Shown: positions 25,860 through 35,001, numbered from the stretch's first letter. The stretch is DNA of 64,000 nt from an uncultured Rhodospirillales bacterium (GCA_903828515.1 CAIKMD010000006.1:744001-808000), one strand, 5' to 3'. Notes: a model not told the origin generated them from the sequence alone. Program-made: numbers and translations.

Positions 25860-27646
25860 CAGCCCAACGCTTCGAGTTGATCGATCAAGCCGGCGACCAC
25901 CGACAGACCCTTCGACCAGAATTTCGGGTCCGACGCGTCGAGCCCGAACGGTGCCAGCAATTCCTTATGCCGTTTGGTGCCGCCCGCGCGCAGCATGTCG
26001 AGGTATTTCTCGGCAAAGCCCGCCTGCGCACCCTGATAGACCGCGTAGAGCGAATTCACCAGGCAATCGCCGAACGCATAGGCATAGACATAAAACGGCG
26101 TGTGGATGAAATGCGGGATGTAGGTCCAGTACCAGCGATATTCATCCTCGAAGGTAATCGCGGGACCCAGACTCTCGCCCTGGACCGACATCCAGATTTC
26201 GCCGATGCGCTCGGGCGTCAATTCGCCCGCGCGGCGCTCGTCGTGCAGGCGGCGCTCGAATTCGACGAAGGCGATCTGGCGCACCACCGTGTTGAGCATG
26301 TCCTCGACCTTCGAGGCCAGCATCGCCTTGCGGCGCCTGGCGTCGGTTTCGGCCTTGAGCATCGCCTGGAAGGTCAGCATCTCGCCGAATACCGATGCGG
26401 TTTCGGCGAGCGTCAGCGGCGTGTCGGACATCAGCGCGCCCTGCGGGCCGGCCAATACCTGATGCACGCCGTGGCCCAGTTCATGCGCGAGTGTCATGAC
26501 GTCGCGCGCTTTGCCCTGATAATTGAGAAGGAGATAAGGGTGAACGCTCGGCACGGTCGGATGCGCGAAGGCGCCCGGCGCCTTGCTGGGGTTTGTCGGC
26601 GCATCGATCCAGCGATGATCGAAGAAACGTTTGCCGACCGCGGCCATCTCGGGCGAGAACGCACCATAGGCGCCCAGCACGGTCCGTCGCGCCTGATCCC
26701 AGGTGAATTGACGCGTGTCCTCGTCGGGTAATGGTGCGTTGCGATCCCAATAGGGCAAGGCCTCGACGCCGAACCACTTCGCCTTCAGCCGGTAATAGCG
26801 ATGCGACAGCGACGGGTAGGCCTCGCGCACCGCGGCGATCAGCGCATCGACCACCTCGTCCTCGACGAAGTTCGAAAGGTTGCGCGACGAGATCGGACGC
26901 TTGAAGCCGCGCCAGCGATCTTCGATCTCCTTGTCCTTGGCGAGGGTGTTGGTGATGAGCGAGAAGATGCGCGCATTGTCGCCGAACACTTTGCCGAGCG
27001 ATTTGGCCGCTTCCTTGCGCACGGCCGGATCGGGTTCGGAGAGGAGATGCAGCGCCTCGGCGTTGGATAGGTCCTTGCCGCCGACGGGAAAACGCAGATC
27101 GGCGCTCGTCTCGTCATAAAGCCGCGTCCAGGCCGAGCGGCCGGCCACCGACTTCTCGTGGAGAAGTTTTTCGATCTCGTCGCTGAGCTGATAGGGGCGG
27201 AACGCGCGGGTGTCGCGCAGCCACGGCGCGTAATGGGCGAGCGCCGGTGATTTCAGCTTCTCGACGAGGTCGGCTTCCTCGATCCGGTTGAGTTCGAGGC
27301 CGAAGAACAGCAACGCGCTCGAAATCGCGTTGACCTTTTCCTGCATGTTCTGGGAAAAGCGGCCGGTCTCGGCATCCGTCATGTTGGTGCTGTAATCGAG
27401 CGAGGCGAAGCTCATGATCCGTCCGAGCGTTTCCTGGACGCGCTCGAATTCGACGATCGCCTTGGCCAGCCCATCGCCCGAGAGGGCGGCGAGTTTGCCC
27501 TCATAGGTTTTGGCGAACGCCGCGGCGTCGGTCTCCGAATCGGCCAGCGCCCGCTTCAATTCGGGGCTGTCGCGGCCGGGATAGAGATCGGCCAGGTCCC
27601 ATTGCGGAAGGTTGCCGAGTTCGGCGGTAGACGGGGCGGCGGTCAT
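25859..27646 (-). CDS. M3 family oligoendopeptidase (PepF-like)
   Basis: The 595-residue protein is a zinc peptidase of family M3: HELGHGVHQ in the middle-to-C-terminal part, followed about 25 residues later by LAETASVFGEM which supplies the third ligand, and the substrate-binding YWTYIPHFIHTPFYVYAYAFG near the C-terminus. It cleaves short peptides in the cytoplasm. ATG 27646 is taken because GAGGAA is eight bases upstream; an ATG two codons earlier is too close. It is followed directly by the ABC1 gene. Confidence 0.92.
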   Translation of the reverse strand: MTAAPSTAELGNLPQWDLADLYPGRDSPELKRALADSETDAAAFAKTYEGKLAALSGDGLAKAIVEFERVQETLGRIMSFASLDYSTNMTDAETGRFSQNMQEKVNAISSALLFFGLELNRIEEADLVEKLKSPALAHYAPWLRDTRAFRPYQLSDEIEKLLHEKSVAGRSAWTRLYDETSADLRFPVGGKDLSNAEALHLLSEPDPAVRKEAAKSLGKVFGDNARIFSLITNTLAKDKEIEDRWRGFKRPISSRNLSNFVEDEVVDALIAAVREAYPSLSHRYYRLKAKWFGVEALPYWDRNAPLPDEDTRQFTWDQARRTVLGAYGAFSPEMAAVGKRFFDHRWIDAPTNPSKAPGAFAHPTVPSVHPYLLLNYQGKARDVMTLAHELGHGVHQVLAGPQGALMSDTPLTLAETASVFGEMLTFQAMLKAETDARRRKAMLASKVEDMLNTVVRQIAFVEFERRLHDERRAGELTPERIGEIWMSVQGESLGPAITFEDEYRWYWTYIPHFIHTPFYVYAYAFGDCLVNSLYAVYQGAQAGFAEKYLDMLRAGGTKRHKELLAPFGLDASDPKFWSKGLSVVAGLIDQLEALG

Positions 27647-27758
27647 GGGCATTTCCTCGCTTGTCCCGACCATATAGGGCTTGGTCAAATTGACGCCAAG
27701 CCCGTTAGACTCTATCCCGCTCCGGCCAGACGGAATGGCGGGCGCGGAGGGAAACGGC

Positions 27759-29510
27759 GTGGAAGAGCGGAACTGGCCCAATCTGGCCGCGATGTTCTTC
27801 GATCAGGCTGCCCGGCACGGCAAGAAGCCCTTTCTCTGGGCCAAGCGCGATGGCGCCTACCAGCCGATCGACTGGACCGAGACGGCGACGCGGGTGAGCG
27901 ATCTGGCGCGCGGGCTTCGCGCGCTGGGCGTCAAACGCGGCGACCGGGTCGCGCTGGTGTCGGAAAACCGGCCCGAATGGGCGATCGCCGATCTCGCGAT
28001 CATGAGCGCCGGCGCGATCACCGTGCCGGCCTATACGACGCATACGACCGACGATCATCGCTACCTGCTCGACAATTGCGGGGCGACCGCGGTGATCGTC
28101 TCGACCGCCGAACTGGCCGAACGGGTTCTGCCCGCCGCCGATCAGGTCGACAGCGTCCAATACCTCATCGCGATGGAGCGGCCCGAGCATCATCATGTTT
28201 CGCGCATCGCCGTGTTCACCGTCGACGAGACGGTCGCGCGCGGCCGCGAGGCGGGCGGCGATGTTGCCGCGTGGGTCGCGGAACTCGACCGCGATGACCT
28301 CGCCTGTCTCATCTACACCTCGGGCACCGGCGGTTCGCCCAAGGGCGTGATGACCAGCCACGGCAACATTCTCGCCAATTGCCACGGCGCCTATATCCTG
28401 CTCGAAACCCTCGGCCTCGGCGACGAGGTCTTCTTGAACTTTCTGCCGCTGTCGCATTCCTACGAACACACGGCCGGGCTGATGTTCCCGATCTCGATCG
28501 CCGCGACGATCTATTTCGCCGAGGGTGCCGACACGCTGCCGGCCAATATGATCGAAGCGCGCCCCACCATCATGACCGCGGTGCCACGGCTCTACGAGGC
28601 GATGCACCAACGCATCCTGCGCGGGATCGAGCGCGAAGGAGGCATCAAGGCGCGATTGTTCTTCATGGCGCTGCGCCTGGGCGAAAAGCGCCTTGCCAAT
28701 CCAAAGGGCCTCGGCCCGATCGATTGGCTGATGGATCGCGTGCTCGACCGGTTGGTGCGCGACAAGTTCCGCGCCCGTTTCGGCGGCCGGTTGAAAGCAA
28801 TGGTCTCGGGCGGCGCGCCGCTCAATCCGCGCATCGGCTTGTTCTTCATGGCGCTGGGCCTGCGCTTGTTGCAGGGCTACGGCCAGACCGAGGCGTCGCC
28901 GGTGGTGTGCGCCAATCCGCCGACGCGCATCAAGATCGCGACGGTCGGCCCGCCGCTCGACGGCGTCGCGGTGAAGATCGCCGAGGACGGCGAGATCCTG
29001 GTGCGCGGCGCGCAGGTGATGAAAGGCTATTGGGGCGATCCCGAAACCTCCGCGCGCACGGTGGTCGATGGCTGGCTCCATACCGGCGATGTCGGCGAGA
29101 TCGACGCGGACGGTTACCTGCTGATCACCGACCGCAAGAAGGATTTCATCAAGAACTCGGGCGGCGACATGATCGCGCCGGCGCGTGTCGAGGGGTTCCT
29201 CACGCTCGAACCCGAGATCGCGCAGGCGATGGTCTATGGCGACAAGCGCCCGTATCTCGTCGCGGTGATCGTGCCGGGCAAGGAGATCGCCGAGCGTCCC
29301 GAGGCCGAATTGCGGAAAGCCGTGAGCGCGGCGGTGGGACGGGTCAATGAAGGCCTGCCCGCGGTCGAACGGGTGCGCCGCTTCATGCTCGCGCCCGAGC
29401 CCTTCACCACCGATAACGGCCAGATGACCCCGACACTGAAAATCCGCCGCCACGCCATCAGGCAGGTCCACGGCGTCGCGCTCGAAGCGCTCTATGAGGG
29501 CAAGAGCTAA
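27759..29510 (+). CDS. AMP-dependent acyl-CoA ligase (long-chain fatty acyl-CoA synthetase type)
   Basis: The 583-residue adenylate-forming enzyme has the P-loop-like YTSGTGGSPKGV (A3 motif), FLPLSHSYEHTAG, LQGYGQTEASPVV (A5), HTGDVGEID (A7) and DRKKDFIKNSGG (A8). The GTG at 27759 is chosen since a GGAGGG site lies seven bases before it and it matches the usual N-terminus ERNWPNLAAMFFDQA; an upstream TTG-initiated frame adds atypical sequence. The type resembles AMP-forming long-chain acyl-CoA synthetases (FAA1-like). It is divergent from the M3 peptidase gene. Confidence 0.88.
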   Translation: MEERNWPNLAAMFFDQAARHGKKPFLWAKRDGAYQPIDWTETATRVSDLARGLRALGVKRGDRVALVSENRPEWAIADLAIMSAGAITVPAYTTHTTDDHRYLLDNCGATAVIVSTAELAERVLPAADQVDSVQYLIAMERPEHHHVSRIAVFTVDETVARGREAGGDVAAWVAELDRDDLACLIYTSGTGGSPKGVMTSHGNILANCHGAYILLETLGLGDEVFLNFLPLSHSYEHTAGLMFPISIAATIYFAEGADTLPANMIEARPTIMTAVPRLYEAMHQRILRGIEREGGIKARLFFMALRLGEKRLANPKGLGPIDWLMDRVLDRLVRDKFRARFGGRLKAMVSGGAPLNPRIGLFFMALGLRLLQGYGQTEASPVVCANPPTRIKIATVGPPLDGVAVKIAEDGEILVRGAQVMKGYWGDPETSARTVVDGWLHTGDVGEIDADGYLLITDRKKDFIKNSGGDMIAPARVEGFLTLEPEIAQAMVYGDKRPYLVAVIVPGKEIAERPEAELRKAVSAAVGRVNEGLPAVERVRRFMLAPEPFTTDNGQMTPTLKIRRHAIRQVHGVALEALYEGKS

Positions 29511-29519
29511 ACCAAACGA

Positions 29520-29547
29520 TTGACCTTATACCGGTATCCGGTATATT
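29520..29547 (+). promoter_or_regulatory. Promoter and probable HigA operator of higBA
   Basis: A -35 box TTGACC (29520-29525) and a -10 box TATATT (29542-29547) are 16 bases apart. A perfect inverted repeat of eight bases per arm with a three-base centre (29527-29545, TATACCGG/CCGGTATA) fills the spacer and covers most of the -10 box. This is where an antitoxin would repress. Transcription should begin at or next to the higB ATG. Confidence 0.75.
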
Positions 29548-29553
29548 CGTTTC

Positions 29554-29832
29554 ATGATCCGATCCTTCGGCGACAAGCGAACCGAGGCGCTGTTCCGGGA
29601 CGAATTCGTGCGCGACTTTCAGGGCTTTGCCCGTCCGGCCAAACGCAAGTTGGAAGCCGTTAACGCGGCAAGCAAGCTCGACGATTTGTCCGTCCCGCCT
29701 TCGAACCGGCTGGAAAGGCTTAAGGGCGACTTGAAGGAATTTTATTCGATCCGTATCAACGACCAATGGCGGATTATTTTCGAGTGGCGCGACGGCGAGC
29801 CCTACCGGGTTCGCATCATGGATTACCACTGA
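29554..29832 (+). CDS. higB: HigB-type toxin (RelE/ParE superfamily)
   Basis: The 92-residue protein matches HigB mRNA-interferases of the RelE/ParE fold: MIRSFGDKRTEALF, a central PPSNRLERLKGDLKEFYSI and QWRIIFEWRDG, ending in the characteristic IMDYH. It would cut translated mRNA on the ribosome. No ribosome-binding site precedes its ATG, and the promoter is so close that the transcript may be leaderless. The antitoxin gene follows after 11 bases, the toxin-first order that defines HigBA. Confidence 0.92.
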   Translation: MIRSFGDKRTEALFRDEFVRDFQGFARPAKRKLEAVNAASKLDDLSVPPSNRLERLKGDLKEFYSIRINDQWRIIFEWRDGEPYRVRIMDYH

Positions 29833-29843
29833 CAGGAGCAGGC

Positions 29844-30146
29844 ATGGCGCAAAACGAATTCGCCCCGGTGACGCCGGGCGAGATGTTGAAAGAGGAATTC
29901 CTGGTGGAATATGGCCTCTCGCAGAATGCGCTCGCCAAGGCTGTCGGCATCTCGCCCAATCGTATCGCCGAGATCGTCAATAATCGGCGGCGCATTACCG
30001 CGGACACCGCATTGCGTTTGAGTCTCTATTTCGGGAACAGCGCGGAATTCTGGATGAATCTCCAGAGTCACTACGATCTGAAGATGGCTCGGCGAAACCT
30101 GAAGCCGGCCGACGCAAAGCGGATCAAGCCTCGGCGCGCGGCCTGA
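29844..30146 (+). CDS. higA: HigA-type antitoxin, XRE helix-turn-helix
   Basis: The 100-residue protein begins MAQNEFAPVTPGEMLKEEFL and has an XRE-type helix-turn-helix (LSQNALAKAVGISPNRIAEIVNNRRRITADTALRLS region, about residues 28-62) followed by the FGNSAEFWMNLQ block found in HigA/VapI antitoxins. The tail is basic. An AGGAG site precedes ATG 29844. It should neutralise HigB and repress the promoter through the inverted repeat at 29527-29545. Confidence 0.92.
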   Translation: MAQNEFAPVTPGEMLKEEFLVEYGLSQNALAKAVGISPNRIAEIVNNRRRITADTALRLSLYFGNSAEFWMNLQSHYDLKMARRNLKPADAKRIKPRRAA

Positions 30147-30151
30147 AGTGC

Positions 30152-31129
30152 TCAGACCTTGTGGTAATCCCGGTACCACGCGACGAAGCGGGATAGTCCT
30201 TCTTCGATCGTCGTTTGCGGCTGGAAGCCGAAATCGCGGGTGGTCGCGGTGATGTCGGCATAGGTCGCGACGACGTCGCCGGCCTGCATCGGTGCCAGTT
30301 CCTTCGTCGCCGTTTTGCCGATGGCGTGTTCCAGCACGGCGACGAAACGCTCGAGTTCCTCGCAGCGATTATTGCCGATGTTGTAGAGACGGCATGGCGG
30401 CGTCATGTCGCTTGCCGGTGGCTTGTCGAGGCAGGCGATGACACCGGCGACGATGTCGTCGATATAGGTGAAGTCGCGCTGCATCTTGCCATGGTTGAAG
30501 AGGCGGATCGGCTTGTCGCCGATGATCGCTTCGGTAAAAAGCCAGGGCGCCATGTCGGGCCGGCCCCACGGTCCGTACACGGTGAAGAAGCGCAAGCCGG
30601 TGGTCGGAATGCCATAGAGATGCGCATAGGCATAGGCCATCAACTCGTCGGCCTTTTTGGTCGCGGCATAGAGCGATTGCGGCGCATCGACAGGGTCCTC
30701 GATCGCGAAGGGCAGCTTCGTGTTGCCGCCATAGACCGACGAGGAACTCGCATAGACGAAATGCTTGAGCGTCTTGGCGTGGCGGCACGCTTCGAGCACT
30801 TCGAGAAAGGCGATCAGGTTCGCGGCGACGTAGTCGCGCGGGTGTTCGAGCGAATAGCGCACGCCCGGCTGCGCCGCGAGATGGATCACGCGGTCGATTT
30901 CGGGATGCTTGGCGAGGAGGCCGATCAGCCCCTCGCGCTCGGCGAGATCGATCCGGTGGAACGCAAAGCCGGGCTGACCGGTCAGCGTCGCCAGTCGCGC
31001 CTCTTTCAGGGCGACGGAATAATAGGGGTTGAGATTGTCGACGCCGATCACGGCCTCGCCGCGCCGGAGAAGCGCCGCCGCGACATGCATGCCGATGAAG
31101 CCGGCGGCGCCGGTGACCAGGACTGCCAT
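30152..31129 (-). CDS. NAD-dependent epimerase, probable UDP-glucuronate 4-epimerase
   Basis: The 325-residue protein has the Rossmann motif VTGAAGFIGMH, the GVDNLNPYYSVALKEAR segment typical of UDP-glucuronate 4-epimerases, HLAAQPGVRYSLEHP, ASSSSVYGGNTKLPF, the catalytic YAATK and RFFTVYGPWGRPDMA. It would make UDP-galacturonate for capsule or lipopolysaccharide. The gene is convergent with higA, five bases apart, and is followed upstream on its strand by the SGNH/OpgC cluster, with a 52-base gap. Confidence 0.88.
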   Translation of the reverse strand: MAVLVTGAAGFIGMHVAAALLRRGEAVIGVDNLNPYYSVALKEARLATLTGQPGFAFHRIDLAEREGLIGLLAKHPEIDRVIHLAAQPGVRYSLEHPRDYVAANLIAFLEVLEACRHAKTLKHFVYASSSSVYGGNTKLPFAIEDPVDAPQSLYAATKKADELMAYAYAHLYGIPTTGLRFFTVYGPWGRPDMAPWLFTEAIIGDKPIRLFNHGKMQRDFTYIDDIVAGVIACLDKPPASDMTPPCRLYNIGNNRCEELERFVAVLEHAIGKTATKELAPMQAGDVVATYADITATTRDFGFQPQTTIEEGLSRFVAWYRDYHKV

Positions 31130-31181
31130 CGCCCCTCTATAACCCGAGAGGGTTAGGAAATCATAGATTTCCCGGCTGTAT

Positions 31182-31982
31182 TCAGCCGCGGGGGCGGGCG
31201 TTTCGCAGGATACTGGCGCTCAATTGGCGGGCCAGGCAGTCATAGCTGGTGTCGGTCATGTGCAAACGATCGCTGCCGAGCATGACCGACATCTTCATAT
31301 TGCCGGTCTCGGCCCATTCGCGCATCAGGGCGAAGCGATGGAACAGCGGCGTTGCCGTCGCCTTGGCGCTGGCCCACAGCGCCTGCTCCATGTCGCGATA
31401 GCGGGGGTGCGCGAGGACGGCCGGCGCGTATTGCAGGTCCATCAGGATCACGTCGGCCCCGCCGCGCCGGATCTGCGCGATGCCCTCGCGGATCGATCGC
31501 ATCAGGGTCGTCGGGTCGAGGTCGCCGAGCACATCGTTGGTGCCGACCTGCCAGATGACGAGATCGGGATGTTCGGTCAGCACGTCGCGCGCGATGCGTT
31601 GCGCCGTGCCGGTAGCGATTTCGCCGCCGACGCCGCGATTGAGCACCCTGATGTCGGCGTCGGGATAGCGTGTCGCGAGGAGGTTGGCGAGCCGGCTCGG
31701 ATAGGAAGAATCAGGCCCGGTGGCGCCGGTGCCATAGGTCGAAGACGAACCCAGGGCCACGACGGTCAGTGTCTTGCCCTCGGCGAGACGCTTGGCGGTA
31801 TGCGGAAGCGGCCCGACCAGTGCGGTCAAGGCCTCGGGTGCGCTGCAGCGATCGATGCCCGCGCTGGCGGGACGCGAACCGGGCGCGAAGAGGGCGAAAG
31901 CGGTCGCCGCCAGTCCGAGAAGAACCAGGGCCGCCACGGCGCCCCGGCTCAGACGTGCCGATGCTGGATTGGTGTCATTCAT
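31182..31982 (-). CDS. SGNH/GDSL-type hydrolase, membrane-anchored or secreted
   Basis: The 266-residue protein has one N-terminal hydrophobic segment (about 12-35) and an SGNH domain with all four blocks: the nucleophile serine in VALGSSSTYGTG, the glycine of NRGVGGE, the asparagine of WQVGTNDVL, and the Asp/His pair in GSDRLHMTD near the C-terminus. It should therefore be an active esterase or O-acetyl/acyl hydrolase in the periplasm. The start overlaps the stop of the upstream SGNH-like gene as ATGA; together with the OpgC-like gene they form one operon. Confidence 0.85.
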   Translation of the reverse strand: MNDTNPASARLSRGAVAALVLLGLAATAFALFAPGSRPASAGIDRCSAPEALTALVGPLPHTAKRLAEGKTLTVVALGSSSTYGTGATGPDSSYPSRLANLLATRYPDADIRVLNRGVGGEIATGTAQRIARDVLTEHPDLVIWQVGTNDVLGDLDPTTLMRSIREGIAQIRRGGADVILMDLQYAPAVLAHPRYRDMEQALWASAKATATPLFHRFALMREWAETGNMKMSVMLGSDRLHMTDTSYDCLARQLSASILRNARPRG

Positions 31983-32713
31983 TCGCCAATGCGTGCCGCG
32001 AAATCGATCGCGTCAGCCAACCTTTCCCCGAGGCACTCGTAGAACTCCCTGGCCAGTGTCGCTCTTTTTTCGCGTGGTACGTTGATGAAGTCGAAAGCAC
32101 CGGCCTCGCTCCAGTACTTCATCATGTCGAATCGCATGAACAGCGTGACGCCCTGCAACTCCGCCGTCTGATGCAAGGCGTCCAGATACGGCTGAAAATT
32201 TATAACCGAAACCGTGCCGGGGTTGTACTGCATATCCATCAGGACGAGTTCGGCCTTGTGAGACTGGATGGCCTCGACACCCTCGGTCAGGGTATTGGCG
32301 AAGCTGTCGACGTCGCCGCCGCGCACGGCATCGACCGTGCCGGTTTCCCAGACCACGAGGGCGGGCTGGTTCGGATAGATGTCCTTCGGGAAACGCTCGA
32401 CCATTTGCTCCGCGGTGTTCCCCGCCACGCTGCGGTTGATCACCGCGATCGGCGTGTCGGGATGGTGGCCTTTCAACGCCAGTTCGAGGAAATGCGGATA
32501 CCCGCTGTCGGGCGTGGTGCCGGCACTCGAGGCGCCGCCCATCACCACGATCGTCACCGGCTGATGGTCGCGAAATCGTTCGGCGAGGGCCGGCAGGCGC
32601 GGCTCGTCTTCCACCAGTTCGCGGGGGGCCGCGCAATGGGCCGGTGCTTGCGCCCAGGCGGAGCCTGCGACGAGCGGGATGAGGAAGCCGGTGGTCAGGG
32701 CCAATAAACGCAT
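31979..32713 (-). CDS. SGNH-hydrolase-like secreted protein lacking the Asp-His pair
   Basis: The 244-residue protein has a cleavable signal peptide (MRLLALTTGFLIPLVAGSAWA) and an SGNH fold: a serine block VMGGASSAG, NRSVAGN, and WETGTVDAV in place of GTND. Where its paralog downstream has SDRLHMTD, this protein reads FINVPREKR, so the catalytic Asp and His are absent. It may bind a glycan without hydrolysing it. ATG 32713 is preferred over the overlapping GTG at 32719 because GGAG lies five bases before it. Confidence 0.75.
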   Translation of the reverse strand: MRLLALTTGFLIPLVAGSAWAQAPAHCAAPRELVEDEPRLPALAERFRDHQPVTIVVMGGASSAGTTPDSGYPHFLELALKGHHPDTPIAVINRSVAGNTAEQMVERFPKDIYPNQPALVVWETGTVDAVRGGDVDSFANTLTEGVEAIQSHKAELVLMDMQYNPGTVSVINFQPYLDALHQTAELQGVTLFMRFDMMKYWSEAGAFDFINVPREKRATLAREFYECLGERLADAIDFAARIGE

Positions 32714-32715
32714 CG

Positions 32716-33879
32716 TCACTCCGAAGGTATCGCCGGTATCGAAGATCGGTCGGGTCGGGGACGGCGCGAAGCAGTCTTGTACCAGTCGAGCACCAGCGCC
32801 ACCCCGATCATGGCACTCATGCCGACGACATTGACGCCGACCTGGCGCCAGAAGCCACCGGCCGTTTCGGCCAGAATGAAATGGCCGAGGACCGACAGCA
32901 AAATCCCGAAGCAGAAGATGTAGAGCGATTGCTGGCCGCAGATGATCACCGGCCGCGCCCAGCGCGAGCGCAGGAAGCGACTCTCGGGGCGCACGAGGTA
33001 AACGGTCGCCAGGGCGAGAACGAGAAAGCTGAACAGACGCAAGGGAGCAAGGTTGGTCTTATCGAGCGTATGGGTCCACAATTGCTTGGCGAGAAGCGGC
33101 GGGAACGGGTCAAAGACCCAGTGCAGGGTCCAGCTGAAACTGATCACCGCGATGAGCACGGTAATCGCGAGCGCGGCGCGGCTGAACCATTTGCCGGTCG
33201 GAAATGGCCAGAAGCCGTTGATTCTTGCATAGCCGGCGGTCGCGCCGATCACGAACAGAAACTGCCACGCCAGCGGGTTGAAGAACCAGACATTGTGCGA
33301 GGGTCGCAGATGCAGGGCCCAGCCCTGACGCAAGGTCAGGGTGTAGATGAGGGCGCTCGCGGCGAGCGGCAGCAGCCGATGCCGGCTGATCAGGATCAGC
33401 ACCAGCGGGAACGACGCGAGCAGCACGATGTAGAGCGGCAGGATGTCGAGGAACATCGGCTGGAAGGCGAGCATCAAGGCGCGGATGACGGCGAGATGCG
33501 GCTCTTGCAAAAAGTCGCCGACACCCATTTCCTCGGTGTACATCGGGTTCTGCACGACGAGGATCGCGTAGCTGACCTCGGCGGTGAAAATCACGAAGAG
33601 AAAAATATGGGCGACGTAAAGCTGCCACACCCGGCGATAGATCTGCGCGGTGGCGAAGAGAGCGCCGTTCTCGCGCAGGCTCTGCCCGTAGACGAGGGCG
33701 GCGGTGTAGCCCGAGATGAAGATGAAGACTTCGGCCGCGTCGTTGAAGGCGATCGAGCGCAGCGTGAAATAGGCGAGCGCGTTTTCGGGAATGTGGTCGA
33801 TGAAGATGAAGAAGAGCGAGAGGCCGCGGAAAAAATCGAGCCGCAGATCGCGGGGTACCCGCGGTATCGGACCCGTCAT
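32716..33879 (-). CDS. OpgC-type membrane acyltransferase
   Basis: The 387-residue protein has about ten membrane spans and the OpgC N-terminus RDLRLDFFRGLSLFFIFIDHIPENALAYFTLRSI-type arrangement, with the family's EVFIFISGYTAALVYG. OpgC proteins transfer succinyl groups to periplasmic glucans. ATG 33879 is taken since upstream codons in the open frame look non-coding. The next two genes encode periplasmic SGNH proteins, the usual partners for adding or removing acyl groups, so the three genes probably modify an extracytoplasmic glucan. Confidence 0.82.
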   Translation of the reverse strand: MTGPIPRVPRDLRLDFFRGLSLFFIFIDHIPENALAYFTLRSIAFNDAAEVFIFISGYTAALVYGQSLRENGALFATAQIYRRVWQLYVAHIFLFVIFTAEVSYAILVVQNPMYTEEMGVGDFLQEPHLAVIRALMLAFQPMFLDILPLYIVLLASFPLVLILISRHRLLPLAASALIYTLTLRQGWALHLRPSHNVWFFNPLAWQFLFVIGATAGYARINGFWPFPTGKWFSRAALAITVLIAVISFSWTLHWVFDPFPPLLAKQLWTHTLDKTNLAPLRLFSFLVLALATVYLVRPESRFLRSRWARPVIICGQQSLYIFCFGILLSVLGHFILAETAGGFWRQVGVNVVGMSAMIGVALVLDWYKTASRRPRPDRSSIPAIPSE

Positions 33880-33899
33880 CGAATCGGTGTGCGACCGGC

Positions 33900-34940
33900 T
33901 CAGGTGGCGACCTTGACCAGCATCTTGCCGCGATTGGCGCCGGCCAGAAGTCCGATGAAGGCCTGGGGCGCCGCCTCGATACCGGCGACGACGTCTTCCT
34001 TGTAACGCAACCGGCCGCTTTTCAACCAATCCGCCATCTGCGTGCGAAACTCGGCATAGCGGGCGCGGTGATCGCTGACGAGGAAGCCCTGCATCAGCGC
34101 GCGCTTGGCCAGCAATTGCCGGTTCCAGCGCGGGCCGGTATCGGGCTGTCCCAGCCGGTCATAGACCGCAATGGCACCACAGATAATGATGCGCGCGCGC
34201 AACGCGAGGTTCATCATCACCGCGTCGTGGGTCACGCCGCCGACATTGTCGAAGAACACGTCGATGCCGTCCGGCGCGTGTTGCGCCAGTTCGCCGGCCA
34301 GCGTCTTCGCATCCTTGTTCTTGTAGTCGACGCCGATATCGAAGCCGAGTTCCTGCGTCACATAGGCGAGCTTGTCGGCCGAGCCGGCCGTGGCAACGAC
34401 CTTGCAGCCCTTGAGCTTGGCGATCTGTCCCGCGACCTGGCCGACCGCGCCCGACGCGGCCGAGATCAGCACCGTCTCGCCGGCTTTCGGCTTGCCGATC
34501 GTATCGAGCGCGAAATAAGCGGTGGCGCCCGGCATGCCGAGGACACCGAGGAAATAGGACAGCGGCAAATCCCCGGCGAGGATGGGGTCGATCCGCTCGC
34601 AGGCCTTGGCCGGCACTGCCGCGTATTCCTGCCAGCCCGCATAGGCCAGCACCTTGTCGCCAGGCTTCAATCCGTCGGCGCGCGATTCGATCACCTCGGC
34701 GACGACCTCGCCGATCATCACCGCGCCCAGTTCGATCGGCGGCGCATAGGAGCGCGCCGCACTCATCCGCCCGCGCATATAGGGATCGAGCGACAAATAG
34801 AGCGTGCGCAGCAGCACCTCGCCCTCGCCGGGTTGCGGCAAAGGGGTGGTGTCGAGCGTGAAGTCGCTGGGTTTGACGGCGCGGTTCTCCGCCCGATCGG
34901 CCAGGAGATAGCGTTTGTTGTGGGTGGTGGCGCTTGTCAT
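33900..34940 (-). CDS. NADP-dependent oxidoreductase, MDR superfamily (CurA/PTGR-like)
   Basis: The 346-residue protein lacks the zinc-binding cysteines of alcohol dehydrogenases and shows the leukotriene B4 dehydrogenase/CurA pattern: SLDPYMRGRM, MIGEVVAEVIES, LGMPGATAYFAL, ISAASGAVGQVAGQIAK, and FDNVGGVTHDAVM. Such enzymes reduce alpha,beta-unsaturated ketones or aldehydes with NADPH. It lies 20 bases upstream of the OpgC-like gene on the same strand, though a functional link is not evident. Confidence 0.88.
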   Translation of the reverse strand: MTSATTHNKRYLLADRAENRAVKPSDFTLDTTPLPQPGEGEVLLRTLYLSLDPYMRGRMSAARSYAPPIELGAVMIGEVVAEVIESRADGLKPGDKVLAYAGWQEYAAVPAKACERIDPILAGDLPLSYFLGVLGMPGATAYFALDTIGKPKAGETVLISAASGAVGQVAGQIAKLKGCKVVATAGSADKLAYVTQELGFDIGVDYKNKDAKTLAGELAQHAPDGIDVFFDNVGGVTHDAVMMNLALRARIIICGAIAVYDRLGQPDTGPRWNRQLLAKRALMQGFLVSDHRARYAEFRTQMADWLKSGRLRYKEDVVAGIEAAPQAFIGLLAGANRGKMLVKVAT

Positions 34941-34971
34941 GCGCCGATCTTAGCCCGAAAGCCGGTGCCGT

Positions 34972-34996
34972 CACGCCCCGCCTGAAGCGGGGGTGA
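34972..34996. terminator. GC-rich hairpin after the anti-sigma gene
   Basis: An inverted repeat with core arms CCCCGC (34976-34981) and GCGGGG (34987-34992), extended by GTCA/TGAC, lies six bases beyond the stop of the minus-strand anti-sigma gene. No T-run follows, so termination is only possible. Confidence 0.4.
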
Positions 34997-35001
34997 CCGG
35001 C

